From positions 1 to 21,647 of IMG/VR virus record IMGVR_UViG_3300049156_000001: a stretch of DNA of 21,647 nucleotides; one strand, given 5' to 3'. Both the position numbers and the translations under genes were made by a program. Positions 13,831-21,647 of the stretch are shown in pieces. The stretch comes from a virus. The notes below the pieces were generated by a model that had not been told where the DNA came from, did no database searches, and saw nothing but the letters and a program-made list of their open reading frames with translations. How positions within the stretch are numbered: position 1 is the first letter of the stretch; every line of letters begins with the position of its first letter.

Positions 13831-16800
13831 TGGGATTTCTAAGTAAGATTACTGACCCTCTTGGCATCACTAAGAAGGCGAAGAAGAAGCTGGAGAAGAA
13901 GATCGGCTTTGACTACGAAGATCCGTTTGGCTGGGAGAAGAAGACGGAGGAGAAGATCAAAGGCGCGCTCGGCTATGACTTTGAAAAGTTCAACTTCAAA
14001 AGTATGTGGGATCAGCTTAGAAAGAATCCGCAGAGGGCTCTGTATGGATCCTTTGACCCGTTCAGTACGAAGATGTGGAACGAGGCCCTCGGTACAGACT
14101 ACGACCCCATCATCAATCAGCTCGGTGGACCGACCTCGCAGAGGTTCCAGGACTACATCGAGCAGGGAGGTGATCCGAGAGCCGCGAGTAACGCAGCGAC
14201 GGCTCATCAGGTAGCTGCGGCGATCGCTTCCTGGTATGCTGGCGGAGCTCTCGGTGCATTGGCTCCAGGAGCAGGAGCAGCCGGAGCAGGAGCAGCCGGA
14301 GCAGGAGCAGGAACGGCTGGAGGGTTGACTCTCTCAGCAGCACAAGCAGCAGCACTCGGACGAGCAGCAGTCGCAGCGGGAGCATCTGCTGCCGATGAAG
14401 AGTTTGCTCCGAAGCCTGTAGAACAGCCGAAGCCGTGGGATCCACGGATGATGGCGATGCTAGGATTAGGACGGACATTTGGGTATGGAGCACAGAATCC
14501 TTACGGGTTTGAGAGAGGTGGCGAAGTGAAAGGTTACAAGAAAGGCGGAAGGGTTCAATTGGAAGGTCCAGCAGCCGCGAAGAAAGGCGAAGCGATGGTG
14601 AAAGACATCAGCCGCATTGCTGAGGTTCCAGGTGGGCTGAACATGCTCGTCACTATGGCAGCAGAAGAGCTTGGACTTGCTGGTAAGGAAGGGAAGAAGC
14701 TGCGGCTCTATAACATGGGTGACGGACGTCCTCAAGGGTACGCGCAAGGCGGTCTGTCTCAGATAATGGAACAGCAAGCTGAGAACGTTCGCGGTGCTGG
14801 CCGAGGTGATGACGAGATGCTCCTTCACGTCAGCCCGGAAGAGTATGATGCGATCACTTCCATGTGGGGTGAGCCGGACATCAACCCGAATACAGGGATC
14901 CCAGAGTATGGGTTCCTCAGTAAGTTGTGGAAGGGCATCAAGAAGACAGTGAAGAAGATCGTTAAGTCACCTCTCTTCAGCTTCATTGCCCCGATCGCGC
15001 TGAACATCTTTGCTCCAGGTCTCGGCTCTGCCATCGGCGGGATGCTCGGAGCAACCGGACAGACAGCAGCGACCATCGGCAACACACTTCTTCGCACTGG
15101 CATCGGCGCTGCATCCGGCGGGAAAGAAGGTGCAATCTCTGGCGCGTTGACCGGCCTGACTGCATCTGGTGTCGGTGGGAAGCTCGGTGAAATGGCAGGG
15201 ATGGAAGGCAACATTGCGAAGGTCGCCGGTGATGCGGTTCTCGGTGGAATAGCTGGAGAAGGTACTGGCGTCGGCTTCGCTCAGGGTGCGCTCGGTCAAG
15301 GTATGGCGTCGCTCGCTGGCAACCCGATGCAGCAGATGGAGCAGAAGATCACTGACGTCGGTCGTGACATCTTCAATCCGGCTGAGACAGGCATCGGTGG
15401 AGGCGTTCAGCTTGGAGAGGGCATGAGCCCAGTCGCACAGGAAGCGCAAGATCCATTCGGCATCGAAGGGTATGGAGCGCCGGAGGGTGGACCGATGAGT
15501 CCGATTCCCGCTGCTCCACCGACAGACACTGTACTCGGCAACATCAGTCAGCCGGGGATGTGGGATCGAGGAATGGACTGGGTCAAAGACAATCCATGGC
15601 TCGCGGCTGGCGGAGCGCTTGCACTAGGTAGCGCATTCGGCGGAGGCGGACAAGAAGGAGGCGGACCTCCAAGTTCTATCGTTGGAATGGATACCAACTT
15701 CAATGATCCTATGGCGAACCTGTCATTCAACCGTGAACTGTTGCCGGTCGAAGACTACTACTCCTATGGTCGCACGTCAGGTGGTCAGCCGGGAGAAGCA
15801 ACTTTCTTCGGTGGAAACGCTATCACCAATGTCGGTCCTCCAGGAGGTGGATACACTCCTCCAGGCATGGGACCTCCGGGCAGAGGCGGAAGAGGCAGAG
15901 GCGGCGGAGGTCGTGGTGGAGGTCGCAGAGGACCGAACCAAGGAGGCGCTCCGACAGGGTACATGCCTCCAGGTCTTGGCGGTCTGCCTGATGTTGAAGG
16001 AGCGAGACCAATTCCACAAGGCATCAACGGTTTCATAGCGAAGGTAGCTATGCAGAACCAAGGATGGACGATCGATGAAGTGAACGGCATGATGTATCCG
16101 CCTGGAAGCTTCGGTGTTCAAGGTGGCGCGGAAGGTGGATACGTCGGGCAGTACGCACTCGGCGGTCTCGTTCGGAAGTACCAGTCCGGCGGTCATGTTC
16201 GTGGTCCCGGTACTGGTAGGAGCGATGAGATCCCGGCAGTCCTCAGTGATGGGGAGTTCGTAATAGATAGCGAGACGGTCGCGCTGCTCGGCGATGGCAG
16301 TACTGACGCTGGAGCGCGGAGGCTGGAGGAGATGCGCAAGAACCTCCGGCAGCATAAGTCAAAGAACCTTGCGAAAGGAGGCTTCAGTCATGCTGCTAAG
16401 ACGCCAGAGAAGTACATGGCGGAAGGCGGCGAAGTCACTACTAGCAAGGCAGCGTTGAAAGACCTGAAGCGGTTCGCTAACAAGTTGGAAGCAGCCATCA
16501 ATTCCGGCAACAAGAAGCGCGTCGCGGAGATCACATCCCAACTCAAGTCTCTGGATGGCGGCAACGACATCGTCGCTGGACTGGCGAAGGGAGGAAGCGT
16601 CAAGCGCATCATTGACACCCTGGAGCGTACAGCAAGTGACCCAGAGACAACCGGAACAACTGGTCCCCGCGAACGCAGAGCAAAGGAACGACGCAAGAAG
16701 GCACGAGAGAAGGGTAAAGGTAGACGTTTGACTGACAAAGAACGTTCAGATCTAGCCGAGGAACTCGGAGGGTTCAAGAAGAATTCTAGGTTCATAAGGA

Positions 16801-16841
16801 ACTTAAGAAAGCAACTGAAAGAAGCTAAGGAGACAAGCTGA
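13830..16841 (+). CDS. Large Gly-rich internal virion or ejection-like protein
   Basis: The protein is 1003 residues from the ATG at 13830, which overlaps the previous stop. It has a Lys-rich start (KKAKKKLEKKIG), an Ala/Gly-rich low-complexity stretch around 140-175, a basic FERGGEVKGYKKGGRV motif pair at 227-242, a KGIKKTVKKIVK basic helix at 368-379 followed by a hydrophobic Gly/Ala segment (SPLFSFIAPIALNIFAPG, from residue 380) that could insert in membranes, an Arg-Gly-Gly (RGG) box at 684-701, and a segment GPGTGRSDEIPAVLSDGEF from 792 onward leading to LLGDGSTDAGARRL, which is a widespread phage virion motif. The C-terminal part is very basic (RRAKERRKKAREKGKGRR). Internal virion proteins of podoviruses that pass into the host envelope during DNA ejection often have such Gly-rich and membrane-active features. 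Call by composition and position. Confidence 0.75.
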   Translation: MGFLSKITDPLGITKKAKKKLEKKIGFDYEDPFGWEKKTEEKIKGALGYDFEKFNFKSMWDQLRKNPQRALYGSFDPFSTKMWNEALGTDYDPIINQLGGPTSQRFQDYIEQGGDPRAASNAATAHQVAAAIASWYAGGALGALAPGAGAAGAGAAGAGAGTAGGLTLSAAQAAALGRAAVAAGASAADEEFAPKPVEQPKPWDPRMMAMLGLGRTFGYGAQNPYGFERGGEVKGYKKGGRVQLEGPAAAKKGEAMVKDISRIAEVPGGLNMLVTMAAEELGLAGKEGKKLRLYNMGDGRPQGYAQGGLSQIMEQQAENVRGAGRGDDEMLLHVSPEEYDAITSMWGEPDINPNTGIPEYGFLSKLWKGIKKTVKKIVKSPLFSFIAPIALNIFAPGLGSAIGGMLGATGQTAATIGNTLLRTGIGAASGGKEGAISGALTGLTASGVGGKLGEMAGMEGNIAKVAGDAVLGGIAGEGTGVGFAQGALGQGMASLAGNPMQQMEQKITDVGRDIFNPAETGIGGGVQLGEGMSPVAQEAQDPFGIEGYGAPEGGPMSPIPAAPPTDTVLGNISQPGMWDRGMDWVKDNPWLAAGGALALGSAFGGGGQEGGGPPSSIVGMDTNFNDPMANLSFNRELLPVEDYYSYGRTSGGQPGEATFFGGNAITNVGPPGGGYTPPGMGPPGRGGRGRGGGGRGGGRRGPNQGGAPTGYMPPGLGGLPDVEGARPIPQGINGFIAKVAMQNQGWTIDEVNGMMYPPGSFGVQGGAEGGYVGQYALGGLVRKYQSGGHVRGPGTGRSDEIPAVLSDGEFVIDSETVALLGDGSTDAGARRLEEMRKNLRQHKSKNLAKGGFSHAAKTPEKYMAEGGEVTTSKAALKDLKRFANKLEAAINSGNKKRVAEITSQLKSLDGGNDIVAGLAKGGSVKRIIDTLERTASDPETTGTTGPRERRAKERRKKAREKGKGRRLTDKERSDLAEELGGFKKNSRFIRNLRKQLKEAKETS
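14268..14310 (+). repeat. 15-base tandem repeat coding Gly-Ala-rich segment
   Basis: The 15-base unit GGAGCAGGAGCAGCC occurs twice perfectly and then a third time in part, coding repeated Gly-Ala-Gly-Ala-Ala. It lies inside an Ala/Gly-rich stretch that continues as GCAGCA-type codons to about 14380. It likely arose by slippage. Confidence 0.85.
15879..15932 (+). other. Arg-Gly-Gly (RGG) box in the large Gly-rich protein
   Basis: Eighteen consecutive codons encode only Gly and Arg (G-R-G-G-R-G-R-G-G-G-G-R and so on), residues 684-701. It is preceded and followed by Pro-Pro-Gly motifs (PPGGGYTPPGMGPP and GYMPPG). In other proteins such boxes bind nucleic acid, so contact with packaged DNA is possible; here it is inference. 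Confidence 0.6.
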
Positions 16842-17914
16842 TGCCTGTCAATGACTTTTTATTTGAAGGAAGACCGCCTCCATCTGTTTCTACATGGGGA
16901 GAAACGGTTGAGAACATGCCGAAGTGGCTGTCTGACTACACGAAGGGACTGATTGATCGTGCGAATGCCATCGGCTCTGAAGGCTATCAGCCGTATGGAG
17001 GTCCGCGAATAGCAGACTTCACTCCGGAGGAAGAGGCAGCGTTCGGCATGACCGAACAGAACGTGGGAGCCTATCAGCCGTATCTGGATGCCGCAGGACA
17101 GACGCTCGGTGGTGGACTGTCACAAGCGTACGGAATGCTCGGTGAAGGAACTTCACAGTTCCCAGATCAGGTCGGCCGGTACATGGACCCATTCATAGGT
17201 CATGTGCTGAACCGTCAAGCTGATCTAGCGTCGCGAGGATTCGCTGAACGGACATTGCCTGAACTACAGGGTGCGTTCACTCGTGCTGGTCATTTCGGCA
17301 GTGACCGCATGATGGACCTCGCTGGCAGAGCGACGCGTGACTTCAGTGAGAGCTTGACGGATCAGCAACTCGCTGCTCTGTCTGGTGGATACGGTCAGGC
17401 GGCAGACATCTTCGGTGCGGATGCTGCCAGAGCGCTCCAGGGTGCAGGGATCGCCGGCGAACTCGGCGTTCAAGGCTCAAGACAGATGGGAGCCCTCGGT
17501 GAGATGGCGTCCAGGATGGGCTATGGTGACGCGGCAGCGATGGAAGCAGTCGGAAGAACAAGGCGCGGAATGGATCAGAGCAGTCTGGATCTTGCGTACC
17601 AAGACTTCCAGCGTCAGCGCGACTATCCACGGAACACAATCGACTGGATGTCTAGTGTTATACGCGGACTGCCGTACGACAGAGCAAGAATCGAACAGTC
17701 CTACGGACCGATGGCTCATCTGGCATACGCACCATCTCAAGCCAGTCAGCTCGGCTCGCTGTTCTCAACGGGGATGGGCGTCTGGGATCAGTTCCGCAAC
17801 CCCGGAGAAGGCAACGCGAAAGGTGGACTCGTTCAGTACGCGGAGGGAGGCTTCGTAGAGAAAGAAGCTGATCCTCACTGGCTGAAACGAACAGAAGGAT
17901 GGGGAGATATCTAA
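16841..17914 (+). CDS. Internal virion-like protein with YMDPF motif
   Basis: This 357-residue protein starts at an ATG overlapping the previous TGA, with AAGGAG eight bases ahead. It shows PRIADFTPEEEAAFGM at residues 55-70, GRYMDPFIGHVLNRQ at 112-126, and AFTRAGHFGSDRMMDL near 145-160, a motif order I recall from virion proteins of marine podoviruses (pattern Y-M-N/D-P-F/Y then A-x-x-G-x-F-G-S-x-R). The middle is helical and Ala/Gly-rich, and the C-terminal end carries two tight GG motifs, AKGGLV and YAEGGFV at about 326-339, like those in the preceding protein. It sits between two larger ejection-like proteins, so it may be part of the internal DNA-ejection complex. The exact role is not shown by the sequence. 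Confidence 0.75.
   Translation: MPVNDFLFEGRPPPSVSTWGETVENMPKWLSDYTKGLIDRANAIGSEGYQPYGGPRIADFTPEEEAAFGMTEQNVGAYQPYLDAAGQTLGGGLSQAYGMLGEGTSQFPDQVGRYMDPFIGHVLNRQADLASRGFAERTLPELQGAFTRAGHFGSDRMMDLAGRATRDFSESLTDQQLAALSGGYGQAADIFGADAARALQGAGIAGELGVQGSRQMGALGEMASRMGYGDAAAMEAVGRTRRGMDQSSLDLAYQDFQRQRDYPRNTIDWMSSVIRGLPYDRARIEQSYGPMAHLAYAPSQASQLGSLFSTGMGVWDQFRNPGEGNAKGGLVQYAEGGFVEKEADPHWLKRTEGWGDI
17901..17906 (+). promoter_or_regulatory. Ribosome binding site deciding the start at 17914
   Basis: GGGGAG lies seven bases ahead of the ATG at 17914, which overlaps the preceding stop (TAATG). An in-frame ATG at 17899 has its purine run directly touching it, so the later ATG is favoured. Confidence 0.65.
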
Positions 17915-19371
17915 TGTCAGCAACTGAACAGGACGTCCTATCGGTATTGTCAAACATCGGCAACCCTCAGTCGTCCGATGAGAGTCTAGACTACGCTCGG
18001 CAGATCCTAGCGCAGTACCAGATGGGATTGCCTGGACCTGAGCAAGAAGCGCTCGAAGATCTGCGTGAACAGCAAGCTGACGTCCGTGGAGCGCTGGAAA
18101 GGGCTCGTGAAAGAATCATGGAGTTACGAGGCCCGAGCAGAGCGGAGAAGTGGCTGGCTCTGGGTCGTGGGCTCGGGCAGACTACGAAGGCAGGAAGCAT
18201 CGGTGAGACTGCGGCGAACGTGGCTGAACAGATGCAACCACTCGCAGCGAGACAGACTGCGTTTGATGCTAGTCAAGCATCGAGCCTCAGCGATCTGGAT
18301 CTTGCGCTGGCTCAGGTCAATGCGCCTGTGACTCAGGCTGAGTTCCAAATAGCGAAGCTTCAGTTCGAGCAAGAAGGACGGATGGCCCAGGAAGCATTGA
18401 AGACGATCCGCGGAGCAGGAACCAGTGGAGGCAGTCGTACGAGAGAGCCGAAGATACAAGACCTGATGAACCTTCATGGGTGGAAGCGAGCTGATGCGGC
18501 TGCTCTGGTGGATGGCTTCGTCGGTATTGAGATGGTCCCAGAGCTAGGCGTCGGTCGCATCGTGAATGAGATCACGGGCACAGTTCACGAGATCCCATTG
18601 GAACAGATGGATGACTTCATGGGCTACTTCCCAGACGATGACGATAGCAGACCGAGCAACGTACCGGGTGACAGTAGAGAGAACGCGGCGTCTGACTACC
18701 GCACAGACATTGAAAAGATGGCGGACGACATCGTTATGCAGCGCATCGATGAAGGCACGTCACTCTGGGATATGGCTGGAGTATCCACTGGTCCATGGGC
18801 TCAGGCACGAGTCGGAGCGTCATACCTCACGTCTTTGTTCGGCGCTGATACATGGGTCGCAACGAAGACTATTGAAGGCAGACAGGGACTGAAGCTGCGG
18901 TCACGTGATCTGGCGAGGGTTCTCATTGACAACCCACGGATGCCGGTCAAGTTGATTGAGATGGCGATTGAAGAAGCGGCGCTGGAAGACTCGGTCATTG
19001 ACACGCCTGACCTCATGCAGACGCGGCTCGTTGCACTGGACAGGGAACTCTGGGACAGATACCTAGACGCCGCTGAAGGCGCGCAGGATCCAGGCATTGA
19101 CCCCACTGAACGCGCGGACATGAAACAGAACGCACGATACCTCGCTATCTTCCTGCGAGACTTGCGTGTACCAGTTGAAAGACAGAAGAGGCGGACGAGA
19201 GTGCTGCCTGATGGGACCATGATTGGTGATGAGTCCGAAGACGAGACGGTGGATAAGTACGCGACGCCTCCGCCTGGATGGACAGGAACAGAACTGCAAT
19301 GGAAGCTCGTTCCACCAGAGAAGAAGTTTCACTGGGACGCGTTCTATGAAGTAGAAGGAGTAGAATTCTAA
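17914..19371 (+). CDS. Putative internal virion or ejection protein
   Basis: The protein is 485 residues from the ATG at 17914. It begins with a helical region containing a likely coiled coil (EALEDLREQQADVRGALERA, and RERIMELRG), then a segment AEKWLALGRGLGQTTKAGS with GETAANVAEQM that I recall from virion proteins beside YMDPF-type proteins in marine podoviruses, then another helical stretch (ASSLSDLDLALAQV, IAKLQFEQEGRMAQEAL). An acidic linker (DDDDSRPSN, near residue 245) precedes a second mostly helical domain with DIVMQRIDEGTSLWDMAG. No membrane segment is obvious. It is translated in overlap with both neighbours. Membership in the ejection complex is inferred from family memory and location. 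Confidence 0.75.
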   Translation: MSATEQDVLSVLSNIGNPQSSDESLDYARQILAQYQMGLPGPEQEALEDLREQQADVRGALERARERIMELRGPSRAEKWLALGRGLGQTTKAGSIGETAANVAEQMQPLAARQTAFDASQASSLSDLDLALAQVNAPVTQAEFQIAKLQFEQEGRMAQEALKTIRGAGTSGGSRTREPKIQDLMNLHGWKRADAAALVDGFVGIEMVPELGVGRIVNEITGTVHEIPLEQMDDFMGYFPDDDDSRPSNVPGDSRENAASDYRTDIEKMADDIVMQRIDEGTSLWDMAGVSTGPWAQARVGASYLTSLFGADTWVATKTIEGRQGLKLRSRDLARVLIDNPRMPVKLIEMAIEEAALEDSVIDTPDLMQTRLVALDRELWDRYLDAAEGAQDPGIDPTERADMKQNARYLAIFLRDLRVPVERQKRRTRVLPDGTMIGDESEDETVDKYATPPPGWTGTELQWKLVPPEKKFHWDAFYEVEGVEF

Positions 19372-21647
19372 TGGCAGCATCAGAAGACGAAGTACGCGCA
19401 CAGATACAGGCTGAGGCGGCAGAGCGCGAGCGTCTGTACCTTGACTCTCAGCGCAGAGCGGAACAGCTTGATGAGCCCATGGAGGAGTTCGGTCATGGTG
19501 CTGCGCTCGGGATGGCTAATACGTTCGGAATACCAGTGGACGCGGCGAATGCCATTATGAACGCGGCAGGAATCCAGTCGGATGCTCCATTTGGGTCCGG
19601 CGATAGCATCATGGACCTGATGGAGTTCGTGGGTGCTGCGCCTGAAGATTCACCAGACGAGCCAGTCGGTCCACTCGGAAGATCAGGCGAAGCTGTCGGT
19701 ATGGCAGCAGTCATCACCCCGGCTATGCTGGCTCCGTTCATTGAGATGGCGATGGACCCGAACTTTGAAACACGACAGGCACAACAGACCAGAGCGTTCT
19801 ACGGTGGACCAGAAGACAGCCCGACTCGTATACCTCGTTCTCGTGCTGCTCGTGCTGCGTTCCTTATGAAGCAACTCGGCCAACAGATCACGCGAACGGC
19901 AGTAGAGAACCCGAAGTTGTTCGCGGCTTCTGAGCTCGCTGGTTCTGCGGCTGCTGGATATGCAATGGGGAAGGTTGAAGAAGGCGGCGGAACTCCTACG
20001 CAGCAGACGGTCGCTGGACTCGGTGCTGGTGTCGGTTCGTCGCTGACGGTCGCTGGACTCCCACGTGGATTGATGAATATGTGGCGATGGGGAATGCGGA
20101 ATGCCTTCCCGTTCACCGAAGCTGGAGGTAGTGCCAGAGCAGCGGCTCAAGTACAGGCGAGAACAGAGAACATCCCGGGAGCAGTGGCAGCGATTGACGA
20201 GGCTCCGCCTGGAGTAACTCCTGCCCGAGCAACCGGCGAACAGAGGTTGATGGCTCAGGAACAGCGTATGATCGATGATGATCCAGCATTGGATCTGCTC
20301 GTGCGCGAAGACCTTGAAGGTGCAGTGCGTCGGTCACAGAATGAACTGCGCGGTCTGTATGAAACGCCGAGAGGGAAGGCTGACTGGGAATACACTGTGA
20401 TGCAGCGTATAGCGCCAGACGGCACTGAGATCAACCCTTCAACGACCGATGACATGCTTGATCAGGTCTACGATTCCTTCAAGCCTCTGTACGAAGTGGC
20501 GAAAGGCTTTCCCATACGGAACCGACTGATCACGGATGCAACGACGTCGCTCGATACGCAGATGGCGAACGTATCTAGGAGTCGAGCGGTGATGGCTGGC
20601 AACGGTACACGCAAGCAGGTCCGGTCGTGGCTTGAGAACCAGATGGAAGGACTGCGCGGTAAGAGCAGAACACTACAGGGTGAGAGCGATAGGTTCTACC
20701 GGAGTGATGACTTGCTTGAAATGCGCAGCAGAGTTCGGCAGGAGATACGCAAGCAACGCAAGTCTACGACGTCAGGCTCCAACGAGCGAGCTGACCTACT
20801 TGAGATCGCAGAGCAGCGCATCACAGGTCTGCTCCATGACCAGATGCCGGAAGAAGCATTGCAAGGTTTGAAGTTCGCCGATGATCACTACCGCAACTAT
20901 AAGATCCTCGAGGATGCAGTCTACCGTTCCGGCGAGGGAGGCCTCAGCCCGAATGGTCTGCTCACTGCCATCCGTGGTTCAGCTTCTTCTCATGGGTCGT
21001 ATGCTCGCGGCGAAGCAATGGAGCTCAGGTCACTGGCTCAGTCTGGTCGGCAGATAGATCGGCTGATGAACAACCCGGAGCAGGTCGGCCGAATGGTTCA
21101 GAACATGGCAGCAGACGACGTTGATAACTTGAAGTCGCAGTTCATGGAAGAGCTATTCCGCAAGTCTATTCCGCAGAACCAGTTCGGTCCTGACGGCGAG
21201 GAGCTGATCTCTGGCCTCCGCCTCCAGGGTAACAGGAACAAGTTCATGCGAACTGCTAGAGCGCTCGGCTTTGACGATGACGAGATCAGTCGGCTCGACC
21301 AGATCATTGCGCAGATACGTGTCGTTGAAAAGAACCCCGAGGCAGCGGTCGCTCAGTTGTTTGAGGACGGACCGTCTACTATCATGGAACTCGGTGCGGT
21401 GCTGCTCGGTGCGAAGTCTGGTCAACGACTAGCTGAAGGCGGCATCGGTTCGTCCATGGTCATGGCGTCGTATGGTGCGAACAAGTGGCGAGGCTTCCTA
21501 GGTAAGTTCACGTCGGATCAAGCAGAACGGTTGATGCGTGAAGCAGTGCGTGACCCTGAGAAGTTCAAGGCTCTGCTGCTCCAGCCCGGAGCGCTACCGG
21601 CCGAGAAGAACAAGGCTTTCCAACTGCTGATGACTGCTATGGCTCAG
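19371..21647 (+). CDS. Large internal virion or ejection-like protein (3' end outside window)
   Basis: The ATG overlaps the previous stop (TAATG) with AAGGAG about ten bases ahead, and the frame stays open to the window end, giving at least 759 residues. Visible parts are an acidic helical start, FGHGAALGMANTFGIPVDAAN at 40-60 (a short motif I associate with podovirus internal proteins), hydrophobic Ala/Gly-rich stretches at about 108-127 (AVGMAAVITPAMLAPFIEM) and 184-230 (FAASELAGSAAAGYAMG, VAGLGAGVGSSLTVAGL) that could contact membranes, then a long helical, charged remainder without a recognised enzyme motif. Such very large late-operon proteins next to other ejection proteins usually form the internal core that enters the host first. 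No lytic transglycosylase motif is seen in the visible part. Confidence 0.8.
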   Translation, partial: MAASEDEVRAQIQAEAAERERLYLDSQRRAEQLDEPMEEFGHGAALGMANTFGIPVDAANAIMNAAGIQSDAPFGSGDSIMDLMEFVGAAPEDSPDEPVGPLGRSGEAVGMAAVITPAMLAPFIEMAMDPNFETRQAQQTRAFYGGPEDSPTRIPRSRAARAAFLMKQLGQQITRTAVENPKLFAASELAGSAAAGYAMGKVEEGGGTPTQQTVAGLGAGVGSSLTVAGLPRGLMNMWRWGMRNAFPFTEAGGSARAAAQVQARTENIPGAVAAIDEAPPGVTPARATGEQRLMAQEQRMIDDDPALDLLVREDLEGAVRRSQNELRGLYETPRGKADWEYTVMQRIAPDGTEINPSTTDDMLDQVYDSFKPLYEVAKGFPIRNRLITDATTSLDTQMANVSRSRAVMAGNGTRKQVRSWLENQMEGLRGKSRTLQGESDRFYRSDDLLEMRSRVRQEIRKQRKSTTSGSNERADLLEIAEQRITGLLHDQMPEEALQGLKFADDHYRNYKILEDAVYRSGEGGLSPNGLLTAIRGSASSHGSYARGEAMELRSLAQSGRQIDRLMNNPEQVGRMVQNMAADDVDNLKSQFMEELFRKSIPQNQFGPDGEELISGLRLQGNRNKFMRTARALGFDDDEISRLDQIIAQIRVVEKNPEAAVAQLFEDGPSTIMELGAVLLGAKSGQRLAEGGIGSSMVMASYGANKWRGFLGKFTSDQAERLMREAVRDPEKFKALLLQPGALPAEKNKAFQLLMTAMAQ

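Noticed and set aside
14113-14493. Leu-rich reverse-strand open frame
   Set aside because: The leucine run is the mirror of the GCA/GCT-type Ala codons and repeats in the + strand gene, not a membrane protein.
15777-16355. Long reverse-strand open frame, 192 codons, opposite the Gly-rich protein
   Set aside because: The Gly-rich, GC-rich coding strand produces open antisense frames; the translation looks random, and no other gene in the window is on the - strand.
17899-17913. ATG start at 17899 for the 485-residue protein
   Set aside because: Its purine run directly touches the ATG, whereas the ATG at 17914 has GGGGAG seven bases ahead.
1-21647. CRISPR arrays, tRNA or rRNA genes, insertion sequences, terminators or attachment sites
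   Set aside because: No regularly spaced direct repeats, cloverleaf-like sequences, transposase genes, or hairpin plus T-run features were seen; gaps between genes are 15 bases or less.

Overview
This window is part of the late region of a tailed double-stranded DNA bacteriophage. Every supportable gene is on the + strand, genes are packed with gaps of 15 bases or less, and many start codons overlap the preceding stop codon, so the block reads as one long late operon. No terminase, portal, major capsid, polymerase or integrase gene is visible, and there is no tRNA, CRISPR array, insertion sequence or recognisable terminator. A head-tail adaptor resembling that of SU10-like phages, a nozzle-like protein and no tape-measure or sheath gene point to a podovirus-type short tail. 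From memory, several proteins resemble those of marine HMO-2011-type podoviruses and related environmental phages. A lipoprotein signal in the lysis cassette suggests a Gram-negative host; the host cannot be named.

Layout: (1) 1-2128 holds a 5'-truncated helical protein, a tiny Lys/Gly-rich protein, an adaptor-like protein carrying an inserted discoidin-like domain, and a small zinc-ribbon-like protein. (2) 2130-7293 holds a 1244-residue fibre-like protein, a beta-rich protein, a 225-residue protein whose ordered motifs look like an ATP-grasp enzyme, and an 82-residue protein with a Gln-rich head and acidic tail. (3) 7298-9165 is a probable lysis cassette: membrane-anchored coiled-coil protein, YkuD-like/DUF5675 protein in the endolysin position, holin-like protein, lipoprotein, and an acidic helical protein. 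(4) 9177-13830 holds the tail components: SU10-type adaptor, second fibre-like protein, nozzle-like protein and a small WxxWAM-repeat protein. (5) 13830 to the window end encodes four successive large proteins that look like internal virion or DNA-ejection proteins; the last runs off the 3' end.

The most interesting points are the ATP-grasp-like protein within a structural operon, a short K/E/Q-GG-x-V motif recurring in three separate virion proteins, the discoidin-like insertion in an adaptor, and a W/Y-x-R-x-x-x-P module shared by the two fibre proteins. All functional calls come from reading the sequence and from family memory; no database search was run.
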